Assembly (NCBI GenBank): GCA_023374025.1
Contig: SIJG01000091.1
Coordinates: forward strand, 415,969 to 479,968
Source of the DNA: Heterodera schachtii
Lineage: Eukaryota; Nematoda; Chromadorea; Rhabditida; Heteroderidae
Length of the DNA: 64,000 nt
Direction: 5' to 3'
Part shown: one piece after another, positions 22,461 to 33,414 of the stretch
Layout of the letters: each line of letters opens with the position of its first letter
How positions within the stretch are numbered: position 1 is the stretch's first letter
Program-made: the position numbers and the translations under genes
Notes under the pieces: model-generated
Seen by the model: only the letters and a program-made list of their open reading frames with translations
The model's database searches: none
Told to the model about the DNA's origin: nothing

Positions 22461-25400
22461 CCCCAAAATATGTTTTTATTCCCAAAAGTCCAAAATATGT
22501 TTTTATATGTGCTAAAAACTCGCTAATTGTGGCTTTTTAGAGTTGGAATTTTATGTATGAAATTAATTTAGCTTAAAATTGTAATTTATTTTTAAATTGG
22601 TATTGCCATTTTTTCTAGTCGAGGACTTTGCCATAAACATGCTTTTAATTTTTTCAGAAATTTAGGGACCTATTTTGTCGATTTTCGTATAATTTTGGCA
22701 CAAAATAATTTTAGCAAAACCGCAAGATACCAGTACTCAACAGCGAAACAAAAATAAAGTAAGTAAAAATGTACAAATAATATTCTTCTAACTTGGAGTC
22801 TTAATATTTTTCGTTGTGCACCTTTTCAATGTTTGGCCTGTACAATTCGAAAAGAATTCTTCGGACCATTCTCCGAAGTTTTGGTCATCTTTGCATTTTC
22901 ATCCGCTGCCGAATTTCCATTGATTCCGTGAATTGGAAGCAAATTCACTCATATTTTGTAAATTATGTGAAGCCAATGGTGCTATGACGAAGCTAAGAAA
23001 GTATGAGTGAAGGGTGATCGGAGGGGGCGGGTCATTTCAGTACGGAATAAATGATTTTAATTAATTAAATTAATTAATTATTGATAATGAATAACAATAT
23101 AATAAATAACAAAATATATCTGGCTCTATTTTAGTTTACACGACCACGAAAAAAACACGATATGTAATATTATTATTTTGATAAATTTCATGCATCATAA
23201 CTTTTTCTAAAAGCAACCAAATTAAACAATCTTGGTACCATTTGATAGCCTAAAGTGTCCTCTATTTTTCTGTAAAAATTCAAAAAATTTCGTTGCGTTT
23301 CAAAGAAGTTGTTGTCAAAAAGGTTTATCAAATAAATTTTGAAAATTACAAGCACAACTTTTTTGAAACACAACCAAATTTTTTAAAATTTTAAAGGCAA
23401 ATAGAGGACACTTAGGGCTTTCAAAAGATACCAAGATTGTTTAATTTGGATGCTTCTACAAAAAGTTATGGCGCTGATCAAAATTGATAATTTTTATGGT
23501 GATCAAATATTCAACCAAGTATATCTTTTTATGTTAAAGTCGTAGCCCCATTATTCAAAAGGCAATTCGGTAACAAATTTTGTGTAAGCTTGACTATTTT
23601 CTGAGGAAAAGATTTCCCAACCCCCTTCGAAAATTTCCCCGATTTTCAGTTTATTTTGGGTGTCCCGGTCACTATGAAGGAGTGATCTAATCAAGTTGGT
23701 GTAAGAGACTTTTTTGATCAGCACCAAAAGTTATGCAAGCATGAATTATTTCAAGTTTTTAAATGAACTATAAGATAGTTTTTCAGGTTTGAGTTAAGAC
23801 TTATTTGGGCACTGTAATGTAATTTGTTTGGGAAATAAAAACAATAAATCGAAATATAATCAATTTTTGATCAGCGCCATAACTTTTTGTAGAAGCATCC
23901 AAATTAAACAATCTTGGTATCTTTGAAAGCCCTAAGTGTCCTCTATTTGCCTTTAAAATTTTAAAAAATTTGGTTATGTTTCAAAATTTGTTCGAATGCT
24001 GGCGAAGTGCACAATCACCGCAAGAGAGAAGCGAACAAAAACTAAAACAAAAAATTTGATTTTTATTTTTTTTTATTCCATTATTTTTTGGTTTATTCAT
24101 TTGAATTTATTTTGCGAAGGTTTTCTTTTTATGAAAAAAATCTCTGATGAGTTAAATTCGTTTTCTTAATTTTACAAAATTTTTAATCATTGATTACAAT
24201 TCATACCCAACATTTAATAAGGTTTTGTTTTTTACCTAGAAAAATTTTAGAAAAATACTACACATCCTTAAAAATTTTCCCTTAATATTTTCAAAAATAC
24301 ACTCCTAAAAAGAACCTACCCTAATTTGTAGACACATTTTATGCAAAATTAATCATTTTTTTTACAAATTAAAACGAGCCGAAGGCAAAAATAAAACGAG
24401 ACAAAAACCATCATAAAATATTTGTATTACTTTTTTCGGCCCGAAATATTAAAGTGGTCATTTTGAATTTTATCAAAAAGTAAAAACAACCGGGGGATGG
24501 ACCCTACCCTTTTGGTTTGCAAAATTTTTTTATATACTCATGAAAATTTATTGCTTGTGATTCATGGGGCCATGACATCGATAGATGTCAAATTCGTGAT
24601 CAGCAACCTCTAAAAGCCCGGAATACAAATTTTTCTTTTCATTCACCCTTAAATTTTGGGTCAAATTTTGCTCAAAAACATTAAAATACGAAAATGTGTC
24701 ATAATTTTTCCGGAATTTTTTCTTAATTGACCTAAAAAATACATACACAAAATCAAGAGTAGAATAAAGACACATTTCTTTATTCGATGCTATTCAACGG
24801 ATGAATAAATTACATATATTAAAGAAAAAATGAAAAAGAAATTTAAAGGAATTTGAATTTCAAAACCTTTAAAATGTCAATATCGACCAATTCAACAAAT
24901 AGCGATATTCGGTAATTTATAGACACATTTTCGCTAAATTAATCATTTTACTGGCAAAATTATTCATTTTTGTTGTATAGCAAAACGAGTCGAAGGCAAA
25001 AAAGAAGATTATTAGTTTCTGTTCTTTATTTATTCATTATTAGGTCACAATTTTGCCGAATAAATTGGGAAATTCAAATTATTAATAAAATTTTTATGGG
25101 TCATCATTTTGCTGCAATTTATTATTAATAGACCACAAAAAATGCGAGCAAAATCAGCGAAAAAATTAATGATCATTTCTTTATTTGTTTGCCCTTTGAT
25201 GAAACAATAATTATAATTAAAGAAAAAATTAAAATCTGAAAATGTTTTAGAAATTTTCAAAGCCATTAAAATGTCAATTTCGACCAATTCAACAAATGGC
25301 GATTTCACACCAACAGAAGGAGGTAATGAGAAAAAGAGAAACCCCGTAGGAAATAAATTTAAATTTGGAGTTGCATTAAATAATAATTTAATTTTGCAAA

Positions 25401-27588
25401 TTAAATTAATATAATTTTCAGAAGTTAATTGTGACTCAATTAGTTTGGACAACGATGGACACTCTGATGGAAAGGTCTCTAATCAGCAGCAGCAGAAAGT
25501 GAGCAATTAAAATTGCCAATATTTACTAATAGAATTTGTACGAAAAATAATGAAATTTGCCATAATATTAAAGTAGTAATTTTAAAATTTAAAGGAGTTT
25601 CGTGAAAAGTATGCCAAGATGGAAATGGAGTTCAAAATTACCAAATTGGAACTCGAGAAGGTTGGTTTTATTTGTATATTAAAATTGATTAAAAATATGC
25701 AGAAATTAAAAAAAAAGAAAATCAGAAAATTTATTTTTTGCCCTCCCATTCGAAATTATTTTGGGTTTTCTGTTGTTCCGATAAAACTATATTTATTTTG
25801 GAAAATGTATTTAAGAAATTGCTTGAAGAAATGTTGCATCACAAGGAACTGATGCAAAAGACACTTTTTGAAAGAATTGGTGAATTGGAAAAAGAAGTGA
25901 AAGGGCAAAAAAAAGGAGAGCAAAGTGAATACGGTAATGAAAATTATAGTATGAAATTACAAAATTTTATACATTATAGAAAATTTAAAAAAATTTTCTT
26001 AACTTTTTGCTTAAGTCATTGATGAAAAAATCGAACAACTTTTGGCTCAAATGGGTGGCGAAATGGAAAAGCAACAGAAAATGATTTGTTCGAAAATTGA
26101 TGGGGTGAATTCTTTTTTTTTTTTTTTGCAATTTTATTTTCAATTATTTTTTGATTTATAAATATTTTTACATAAATCAAAAACATTGAAATTGAGTTGG
26201 CGACGCAGCAAAAGATGAATGGCCACGATTTGGAGAGTGTTATCAAAACAAAAGTCAACAATTTATTGGAGGAACAGCAAAAGAAAATGGACAATTTTAT
26301 TGTCACTTTGAAGGAACGCACAAATGGTAAAAAAATTAACGAATTTTCAATTACTAATTGATTCTTTTTTAAAAGATAATTAATTATGGAAACTCTTTAA
26401 AAAATTTTAGGCAATTGAATATACACTATGTTTTTGACTAAATTAATATTTAATTTTCAGAGCTTGTAAAAGCTGTTCATCAGAATGATCCTCTGCCGAT
26501 CATTGCTGAGGTTAAAATTAGAAATATTTGAAAATTTATATACCAAAAAATTTTTTTTTAGAAATTTTCCAAAAACTATTTGGATGTCAACGCCTGTCAC
26601 AATGACATCAAAATTGTTGATCCAAGTAAAACGATAGTCCATTATTAAAAAAATGGAAATGCTGATTGGTGTTGGCGTTCTGTCTTCGCAAAACATCCGA
26701 TTTTGCCAAGAAATGATTCCTCCAACATTTTTTACTTTGAAATTTCGGTCCTAAATTTGAAAAGGTAAGAAAAATATTAAAAAAAAACAAAAATTGCTTT
26801 TTATTTGCTTATTCCTTTCCAAGTTAATTTCTCAAATTTTTAGCACTACTTTCTTTGGATTTGCATTCAAAAACCAGGAAAGATTGAATGAAGGATTTTT
26901 TTGCAACACCGGCACTTACGCACGCGTAAGCAATGGCAATTTTTGGATTAACAGTTTGAAAAGTGGAGATGTCCAATATGCTTATGGTTATGGTGATACT
27001 GTAGGATTTGGCGCTAATTTGTCCACTCGAAAGTTAATTTTTACCAAAAATGGACTTCTTTCGGGTTTGTTAAACCAAATCATTCTATTTTAATTGAATT
27101 TCACATTTTTTATAATACAAAAGTGTTATTTTTTCTCAGAAACCGCCGATTTATTCGTCGATTCTTGCTTTTCTGCCGATTCACTTTTTCCATTCATTTC
27201 TTTATGTTCATTTGATGACAAAATTGAGGCAAACTTTGGGCCCAATTTCGTATTCGATATGGCCAGTTTTTGAAGGAAGAAATATGCATAAATCTGATCA
27301 TTTTTGCAGATTTAAAGGTCCTTGCTAACAGTGCTTATCATAATGTTTGTTATTGAATTATGCATATTTTGTTATTTTCTTTTCTTATAATACATTAAAA
27401 AACGCATTAATTTGAATTCAATCCAACAAAAACAAAGTAAAATTAAAAGAAATATTAAAAAAAAATTTAATATTGATACTCAGGAGTCTAGACTCGAGAA
27501 AAGTCTTGGGTTTTTTTTTAGGCCCCATAAATTTTTTTTTGTTAAAAGGCATAAAAAACAAGTTTCCGTGGGTTTTTGGGGTCGCTGA
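22461..27588 (+). repeat. Tandem segmental duplication, unit 2 (5128 bp)
   Basis: Second, near-identical copy of 17330-22460 in direct orientation. At its right end ('gggtcgctga', 27588) the sequence continues into the rest of the mariner-type element ('tcacgaatctgac'), whereas unit 1 jumps back at this point to the unit start. Unit 2 therefore preserves the original right flank. Confidence 0.95.
25271..27273 (+). pseudogene. Coiled-coil SPRY-domain gene, copy 2 (nonsense mutation)
   Basis: This has the same ten-exon gene structure as copy 1, shifted by about 5128 bp, with all splice sites retained. In the exon corresponding to 21433-21635 the CAA codon after TIVHY is TAA (26646-26648), which ends the protein before most of the SPRY domain. 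Other differences are few, for example Asn to Ser before KTIVHY and Arg to Ser in the NSLKRGDVQY segment. This is one base from intact and therefore young. It may be a pseudogene, a truncated coiled-coil-only product, or an assembly/allele artefact. Confidence 0.85.
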
Positions 27589-28553
27589 TCACGAATCTGA
27601 CATCCATTCGATCAATTTCAAACCCCTAACCCGAATTCGAACAAAGGTCGAAAATTCAAATTTTCACATTTATTAAGCAAAAAAAAAACATAAAAACTTC
27701 ACATCACAAAGAAAACATTCATACACACTACCATCTGCGTTTCTATCACAAGATTATTACGCCAATTTTCAAAAAATTTGCATATTTTCGGACTTTACTG
27801 TATTTGATTGTGTTGAACTTTACGGAACCGCTCAGTTGGGCGCGCACGGTTGGGCGCTCACGGTTGGGCGCTCACGGTTGGGCGCTCACGTTTAGGCGCG
27901 CTCGTTTGGGCGCCAGCATGTTTTTCCACGATAGCTTTTTTCTTTGGCATCCAAATCCAACAATCTTGGTATCATTCGAAAGCTCTTAACATGCTCTATT
28001 AGCCTTACCAAAAGCAAAAGGATTTTCAAGCCTGGAAAAAATTTTAATAAGAAAAGTCTTCAAAAATTTCGACTTTTTGCAATTTTCATAATATAACTCG
28101 TTTGGTAATTGTCTAATGGCTAAGCAATAGCTTAGAAAAAGCTTCAAAACAGATTAAGCTTTCGAATGATGCCAAGTTTATTGGATTTGGATGACAAAGA
28201 AAAAAGTTATAGAAAGTTATAGTGGAAAAATATGCTGGCGCCCAACCGTGCGCGCCCAAACGTGAGCGCCCAACTGTGAGCGCCCAACCGTGCGCGCCCA
28301 ACTGAGGTATTATTTTATATATATTACGTGTTTAACTTTGTAGAATTTATGGATTGTTGCATTTTATTAGCAGTTTATCAATTTTAGAGTCTAAAAATGA
28401 GAAATGTGAAAATTTTGAATTTTCGACCTTTGTTCGAATTCGGGTTAGGGGTTTGAAATTGGTCAAAATGGATGTCAGATTCGTGATCAGCGACCCCAAA
28501 AACTACCGGAAACTTGTTTTTATGCCTTTTAACAAAAAAAAATTTATGGGGCC
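27521..28553. mobile_element. Mariner-type TIR element, 1033 bp, carrying a nested element
   Basis: The inverted termini GGCCCCATAAATTTTTTTTT are flanked by TA (27519-27520, 28554-28555). The arms of about 155 bp include 'aaggcataaaaaacaagtttcc', 'gggtcgctgatcacgaatct' and 'acccgaattcgaacaaagg'. The centre holds a different palindromic element (27829-28306). The left arm's first 68 bp also end duplication unit 1 at about 22393-22460, so this element pre-dates the tandem duplication. Confidence 0.8.
27829..28306. mobile_element. Fold-back element with GGCGCTCACGGTTG terminal tandem repeats
   Basis: Both ends carry about five to six tandem, mutually inverted copies of a roughly 14-bp unit close to GGCGCTCACGGTTG. 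Then follow 'gggcgccagcat.tttttc', 'atagcttttttctttgg' and the core 'caatcttggtatcattcgaa'. The same internal order occurs at 52080-52498. It is nested inside the mariner-type element at 27521-28553. I could not identify a target-site duplication. Confidence 0.75.
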
Positions 28554-28584
28554 TAAACTGTATAAGTACCCAATGTACACATTG

Positions 28585-28740
28585 GGCTTCACGATGTCAA
28601 TATTTGCATTGGGTGAGCGACAAAAAAAAAAAAGCATTTTATTTTGCTTAAAAAAAATTCAAATTGCGCTTAATTTAGGCCATTTTCTCCTCCAGAACAA
28701 CAACAGTGATCACTGATCAATCAGCAGAGGAAATGTATGA
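28585..28740 (+). pseudogene. F-box-like gene remnant (end of exon 4 and exon 5)
   Basis: 'acgatgtcaatatttgcattgg' with a GT donor (about 28613), an intron ending 'gcttaatttag', and an exon 5 starting 'gccattttctcctcc' match the tail of second-subfamily copy G (13770-13870). Only the tail survives. Confidence 0.6.
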
Positions 28741-28951
28741 ATGAATTAATTGAGAAATGATCGATCATAATTCAGCAGTGATAATTATGTATTTATGGAG
28801 AAATCTCGCAAATTGTGTAAAGACTAAAAAAGGCATAATTTAAAATAAAAGTTTTTAAATAGAAGATTTGGCAAATGACAGATCAAAACTTTTTCGAATT
28901 AAAATAGCTTTACACGTTTTCAGCATCATTTGCTTTTTGACCAAAGTGTTT

Positions 28952-29310
28952 GGGACCAGGCCGTTTTCGCGTGGGCCCTTTTCGCAGTTTTTGTACTATA
29001 ACTTTTTCTTTGCAAACCAAATCCAACATTCTTGGTATCATTCGAAAGCCCTTCAGATGCTCTATTAGCCTGCAAAATTCCAAAAAATTATGTTCAGTAT
29101 AAAAAAAGTTCTAGTCAAAAAATTGGAAATTTGGTTTTTTGAACTCTTCTGACCATAACTTTTTTGAACCTTAACGAAATTTTTTCCAGATTTTGCAGGA
29201 TAATAGAGAACACTTAGGGCTATTGAATGATATCAAGATTTTTGGATTTGGTTGACAAAGAAAATAGTTATAGTCCAAAAACTCGCCCCACGCGAAAACG
29301 ACCCCGACCC
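28952..29310. mobile_element. Fold-back element with 8-9-bp TSD (core-motif family)
   Basis: 359 bp. The termini are 'gggaccaggccgttttcgcg' and, inverted, 'gggtcggggtcgttttcgcg'. It is flanked by 'aagtgttt' (28944-28951 and 29311-29318). The internal core is 'tataactttttctttgcaaa' and 'ggtatcattcgaaagccc' with an inverted counterpart. It has the same core as the elements at 2793, 27829 and 52080, but unrelated termini. Confidence 0.8.
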
Positions 29311-29345
29311 AAGTGTTTATCCCATTCAAATTGTTTTATTAAAGT

Positions 29346-29424
29346 TTAGGCCATTGACTCCACCAGCAGAAGAAGAAAAAGCGGGTCAAATAAATAGAAA
29401 AAGGAATCGAACTGTGCGAAAATG
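29346..29424 (+). pseudogene. F-box-like gene remnant (exon 5)
   Basis: After 'aaagtttag' the sequence 'gccattgactccaccagcag' followed by 'aagaagaaaaagcgggtcaa' is a degraded copy of the Lys/Arg-rich last exon of copy G (14676-14743). An in-frame stop follows. Only this exon is recognisable. Confidence 0.55.
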
Positions 29425-29599
29425 AATTATTTTTGAGTAATGATCGAAATTTGAGATTATTATTGAACATCAAATTGTTTGATCATTTTTGATGTCCATT
29501 TCCTCTCAAAAATTTATTGATTCTCCCACACTTAAATTGTTTTATTAAATGTTTTACTGAACATCAAATCACTTCAAAAATTCATCTACAAATTTATTT

Positions 29600-29691
29600 A
29601 TTTTTCAAATGGTACCATTGACGTTGGCAGCGCACGAACAGTAAACTGAATTTTGTAGCGGACGGTTCGGAAGTGAGGGCACAGAGAAATT
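29600..29691 (-). pseudogene. F-box-like gene remnant (exon 4 start, minus strand)
   Basis: Read on the minus strand, 'tttag' precedes AAATTTCTCTGTGCCCTCAC and then a frameshifted match to the KFLNATTSVHYKIQFSVHAP segment of copy D exon 4, ending before the PFELAN block. A further scrap resembling exon 2 (ALLESRTLFHRFNLLAE) lies on the plus strand at about 30185-30240. Confidence 0.55.
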
Positions 29692-29699
29692 TCTAAAAA

Positions 29700-30150
29700 A
29701 TTGAAAACAAAAACCAAAAGGCAATAAAATCATTCCCTCAAATATGCCCTAAAAACCCAAAATGTCTAAATATGCACTAAAATATGCCTTAAAAATTACC
29801 CAAAATTGTTTTAACTCAAAAAAATGACTAAAATTGCGTAAAAATTCAGAATTGACTTTAAAAACACCGAAAAATGAATAAGGAGCGTTTTTTGACAATT
29901 GAAAATTTTTTATTTAAAATTTATATATATGCAATTTCGAATTGTTATTATTTGCTGAAACCAAATTATTTTTTATATAAACAAAAAAATTCACGATTTT
30001 TAAGGGTGTATTTTTTTTTTAATTCCCAAAAAGTCGATCGTTAGGGGTGTATTTTTCGTTTTTATTGCATAATTTCTTATGAAAATTTGCCAAAAATGGC
30101 CGAAATATGCTCTAAAAATACAAAAATGGCGAAATATGCATTTATTCTCG
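29700..30150. repeat. AT-rich dispersed repeat
   Basis: Repeated 'aaatatgccctaaaa / aaatatgcactaaaa' phrases are followed by 'ttaggggtgtatttttcg' and 'tttttattgcataatt'. The same families occur at 8890-9150, about 14150-14360 and 16940-17400. There is no gene. Confidence 0.5.
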
Positions 30151-30455
30151 AAAACCACCCTTCTTCCTTCTGATCACTGGGCCCTGCTGGAGTCGAGAAC
30201 ACTTTTTCATCGCTTTAATCTGCTGGCGGAGACAGCGGCCTAATTAAATGCAATTTCAATTTATGAACAAATTTTTATTAACGATTACTCGCACTGAATT
30301 TCACATAAATATATATGTACAGTGAAAATGGGGACGCATTTGCGATCAAGCAAAAGTCAAATACAAACAAACAAATTATATACAATATTGAAATGGCAAA
30401 ATGCCAATTTCATTTCAAACAGGGATTGCAATTGACCAATTAACTGCTGGCGTAG

Positions 30456-30932
30456 TCGGAGCCGTTCAAGAAATACGGGACGTCGTTCCGCGAGCCGAAG
30501 GGCAACGAGCAACAGGGGAACGGGTCGTGCGTCGTCCGCCAGGAAAGCGTCTCGCCGACCTCGCCGCATTGTGTCGCGCAGAGCAACGCCAAAGAAGCGG
30601 TCCAAGTCGGCCAAGAAGCGTGGGCGTGGACGTCCGAGAAAGCCACAGCGTGGACGGAGTGCTGCGCGTACGCGGCGCGAAGAAATCCCCATGTACGGAG
30701 CGTTGGATGTGCACGGTCATGGTCATAATGCCCCTATGACCGATGCTGAGCGGGCGGAACTCTTGGCGATGATGGGTAATATGCATTTTTGAAGCAACAA
30801 AGAATTTTTTCCCCCTTTTTTCAAGGTCTTGCAGCAACGAACGGGACGGCGGGCACGGGGACGACGAATGCCAACACCAATACGACCCAAGGGAATGCGA
30901 CCAGAAGCCCCTCAAGCAGCGACAGTGACTGA
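30456..30932 (+). CDS. Arg/Ser-rich basic protein with acidic tail, copy 1 (5' end not found)
   Basis: An open exon ending at 30775 (GT donor) encodes RASSARKASRRPRRIVSRR, an AT-hook-like KKRGRGRPRKPQRGRSAART segment, and YGALDVHGHGH..MTDAERAELLAMM. It joins exon 30826-30932 (LAATNGTAGTGTTNAN ... RSPSSSDSD, stop 30930-30932). This is paralogous to the gene at 33415-34845. No start codon is in frame upstream (a stop lies at 30433-30435), and I could not find a counterpart of the paralog's first exon. The copy is therefore partial, or the start exon is unrecognised. The composition (Arg/Ser N-terminal part, RGRPRK, Ser-Asp tail) fits a chromatin protein such as a sperm nuclear basic protein; that is inference. 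Confidence 0.6.
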
Positions 30933-30981
30933 ATGCCGTGACGCGTGGACGGATGAGAAATGGTACAACAACGGCATGGAG

Positions 30982-31923
30982 GGTAAATATGAATCTGAGC
31001 TCCCAAACTCAAAAACACCCAAAACCACTTTTATAGGTTTTCTTATGCGCTGAAAACGATAAAACAATTAAAATTTTTGACGCGCTTCAACTTTAAACCA
31101 GTTTTTGAACCGGTTTAAAACTCGAAAAATTGAGGAAAAAGGAGGCCTCCTGACCTTTTAAAAAGGTCAAACTCAGGCAAATTTGTTATCATTCGACAGC
31201 TCTTGACGAGTTAAATTAAATAAATTTAAAAACCCTAGAATAAAGCCAAACTGACGCCATCCGAGCACTTGGAAAACTGTCCCAGTGAAAAGTGACACTT
31301 CAGCACAAAAGAATAAAGGATGGATAAAAATAATTTGACAAGCTAACTTTCGCAAAAGGGAGCATGCGAAGACGGAGCAAGTAGTGGGGCGAGACGGAGG
31401 GCGGAGGAAAAAGTCTGACGAGCGCCACAGGCGGTTGACTGCGGGGGCCCGAAGGGCCCCCGCCAATCAGTCAACCGCCTGCGGATCACGCGCGGACTTC
31501 TTCCGTAGCCCGTAGTCTCGCCCCACCTACTGGCCGCCGTAGTCGAGTGTGCGGCGGTTTTTTAGCGCAATAAGCAAAAAACAAAATTTTTTAAATTTGT
31601 AGTTGCGCCAAATTCATTGATTTTGAACTGGTTCAAAAACATATCATTGTCAGATGGCGTCCGTTTAACTTCATTCCCTGAATTTTAGACTAAGCTCGTC
31701 AAGAGCTGTCGAATGATACCAAATTTGCCTGAGTTTGACCCTTTTAAAAGGTCAGGAGGCCTCCTTTTTCCTCAATTTTTCGAGTTTTAAACCGGTTCAA
31801 AAACTGGTTTAAAGTTGAAGCGCGTCAAAATTTTTGATTGTTTTATCATTTTCAGCGCATAAGAAAACCTATAAAAGTGGTTTTGGGTGTTTTTGAGTTT
31901 GGGAGCTCAGATTCATATTTTCC
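30982..31923. mobile_element. Mutator-like fold-back element, 942 bp, with 9-bp TSD
   Basis: It is flanked by a perfect 9-bp duplication 'ggcatggag' (30973-30981 and 31924-31932). The termini are GG(T/A)AAATATGAATCTG, and the arms of about 240 bp include 'aggaggcctcctgacctttt' and a variant core 'tatcattcgacagctcttga'. The GC-rich centre contains 'ggggcccgaagggcccc' and inverted 'gcggttgactg' copies. It is inserted in the 3' flank of Arg-rich gene copy 1; the paralogous site at about 34880 is empty. A 46-bp piece of its centre is found at 53154-53199. Confidence 0.9.
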
Positions 31924-32630
31924 GGCATGGAGAAAAGAGGCGCTCGGAATGGACGAGGATTTATGCAGAGGATACTAATTAATTAAATCACGGATAATTG
32001 TGCCATGAAATTGATCCCCCGTCAAATCCATCCGATTTGTTTGTATATGATTTGCACCCAAAATGCCATCATCATGTGATGTTACCAATGTCTGAATATA
32101 TGCCATCAGTGTATTGTGAATGTACTAATACATCTATTCTGTTGTTTCAATCGTTGTTAGGAGAGATTTGATGAATCAATTAAGAAGAAAATTAGGCACT
32201 TATATCCCCAAATTAAAAAAAACTGACGGGAATTACCTAGGTATTTATTTTATTGTACAGGAAGACGATTCACCGACGGCAGGAAACAATGGATGGGTTT
32301 GGTGGGGAATTCACTGCTTAAATACGCAGAAAATTTTATAAATTTGTCAGTCGTTTTCAAAAAGTAAGTATAAATTGCAGAAATTTGGTGTCTTTTCCAT
32401 TTTTTGGTTCGAATTCATTCAAATTCACTTCTTTTTTTTGTGTGTGTCCATATAACTCTCCTATCATTTTTTGACAATTTAACTTAGAGTTTTCAAACAA
32501 TTTTAAGACATTGTCCATAAAAATATGTATAAATTATTGCATTATTTTCGGATTTTCTTTTTCTACCCTATTTTGTGTGCGAATTATCGTCCTATTTTTG
32601 ACAAAAAAGGACACTTATTAGTACATTAGT

Positions 32631-33130
32631 GGGTACTTTTCTAGTTTACAGGGTGCTTTTAATATACATTTCCAGATGCCCATAAATGTGTGTTTTTGAA
32701 ATTAATTAAAATAAGTTTTAAGGAGTTTTTGAGGTCGCTGATCACGAATCCGGGCTCAGACCAACGCTACCTTTCAGTACATGAGCTGTACAGGGACAAC
32801 AAATTAACAGGCTTCCTGTACCAATAATACCCTCATTGGCAAGATGCCCATGATGGTATCATCCTTACAAATTTTGAATTTGTATTCTTCCTGTACCAAG
32901 GGTACCCGCATGGGCAAGATGCCAATGAGGATTATTATCCACACAAATACTCTTAATTTTATTTTTGTTCGAGTTCGGGTCAGGGGTCGAAATTGGCAAA
33001 AATTGGTGCTGTATTCGTGATCAGCGACCTCAAAAACCCTTTAAAACTTATTTTCATTAATTCCTAAAACACACATTTATGGGCATCTGGAAATGTATGT
33101 TAAAAGTACCCTGTAAACTAGAAAGTACCC
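32631..33130. mobile_element. Fold-back element of the 'gtcgctgatcacgaat' family
   Basis: Arms of about 125 bp begin GGGTACTTTTCTAGTTTACA and contain 'catttccagatgcccataaa' and 'gaggtcgctgatcacgaat'. The flanks show the direct repeat 'attagt' on each side. The internal part has two imperfect direct repeats around 'ttcctgtaccaa..gtaccc..catgggcaagatgcc' (about 32815-32930). Confidence 0.7.
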
Positions 33131-33414
33131 ATTAGTGTTTTCAAAGAATTTTTAAAGCGTAGAACAAAAACAAGCAAATCACTGCATAAATTTCGGGGTA
33201 ATTTTGGGATGCAAACTTTAACCTACAAAGGGATGCCTTTAGCAGGCCTCCCTCTCCATTAAATTTTTCATAGAAAATGCAATTCAAATTTTCCCCAAGT
33301 AAAATTCGTCCATTTAAATTTTAGCGCTTACACATTTCTCTCCTCTCTCTCTGTTGCTACACCGCAACACAATTCCAATTCGTCAACAGCTTCTTCGTCC
33401 CTCATCGACGAGAG

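Noticed and set aside
30357..30915. Several long open frames opposite the Arg-rich genes (also 34252-34978, minus strand)
   Set aside because: They are complement shadows of a GC-rich Arg-coding region; the plus-strand reading is supported by the paralog and shared splice sites.
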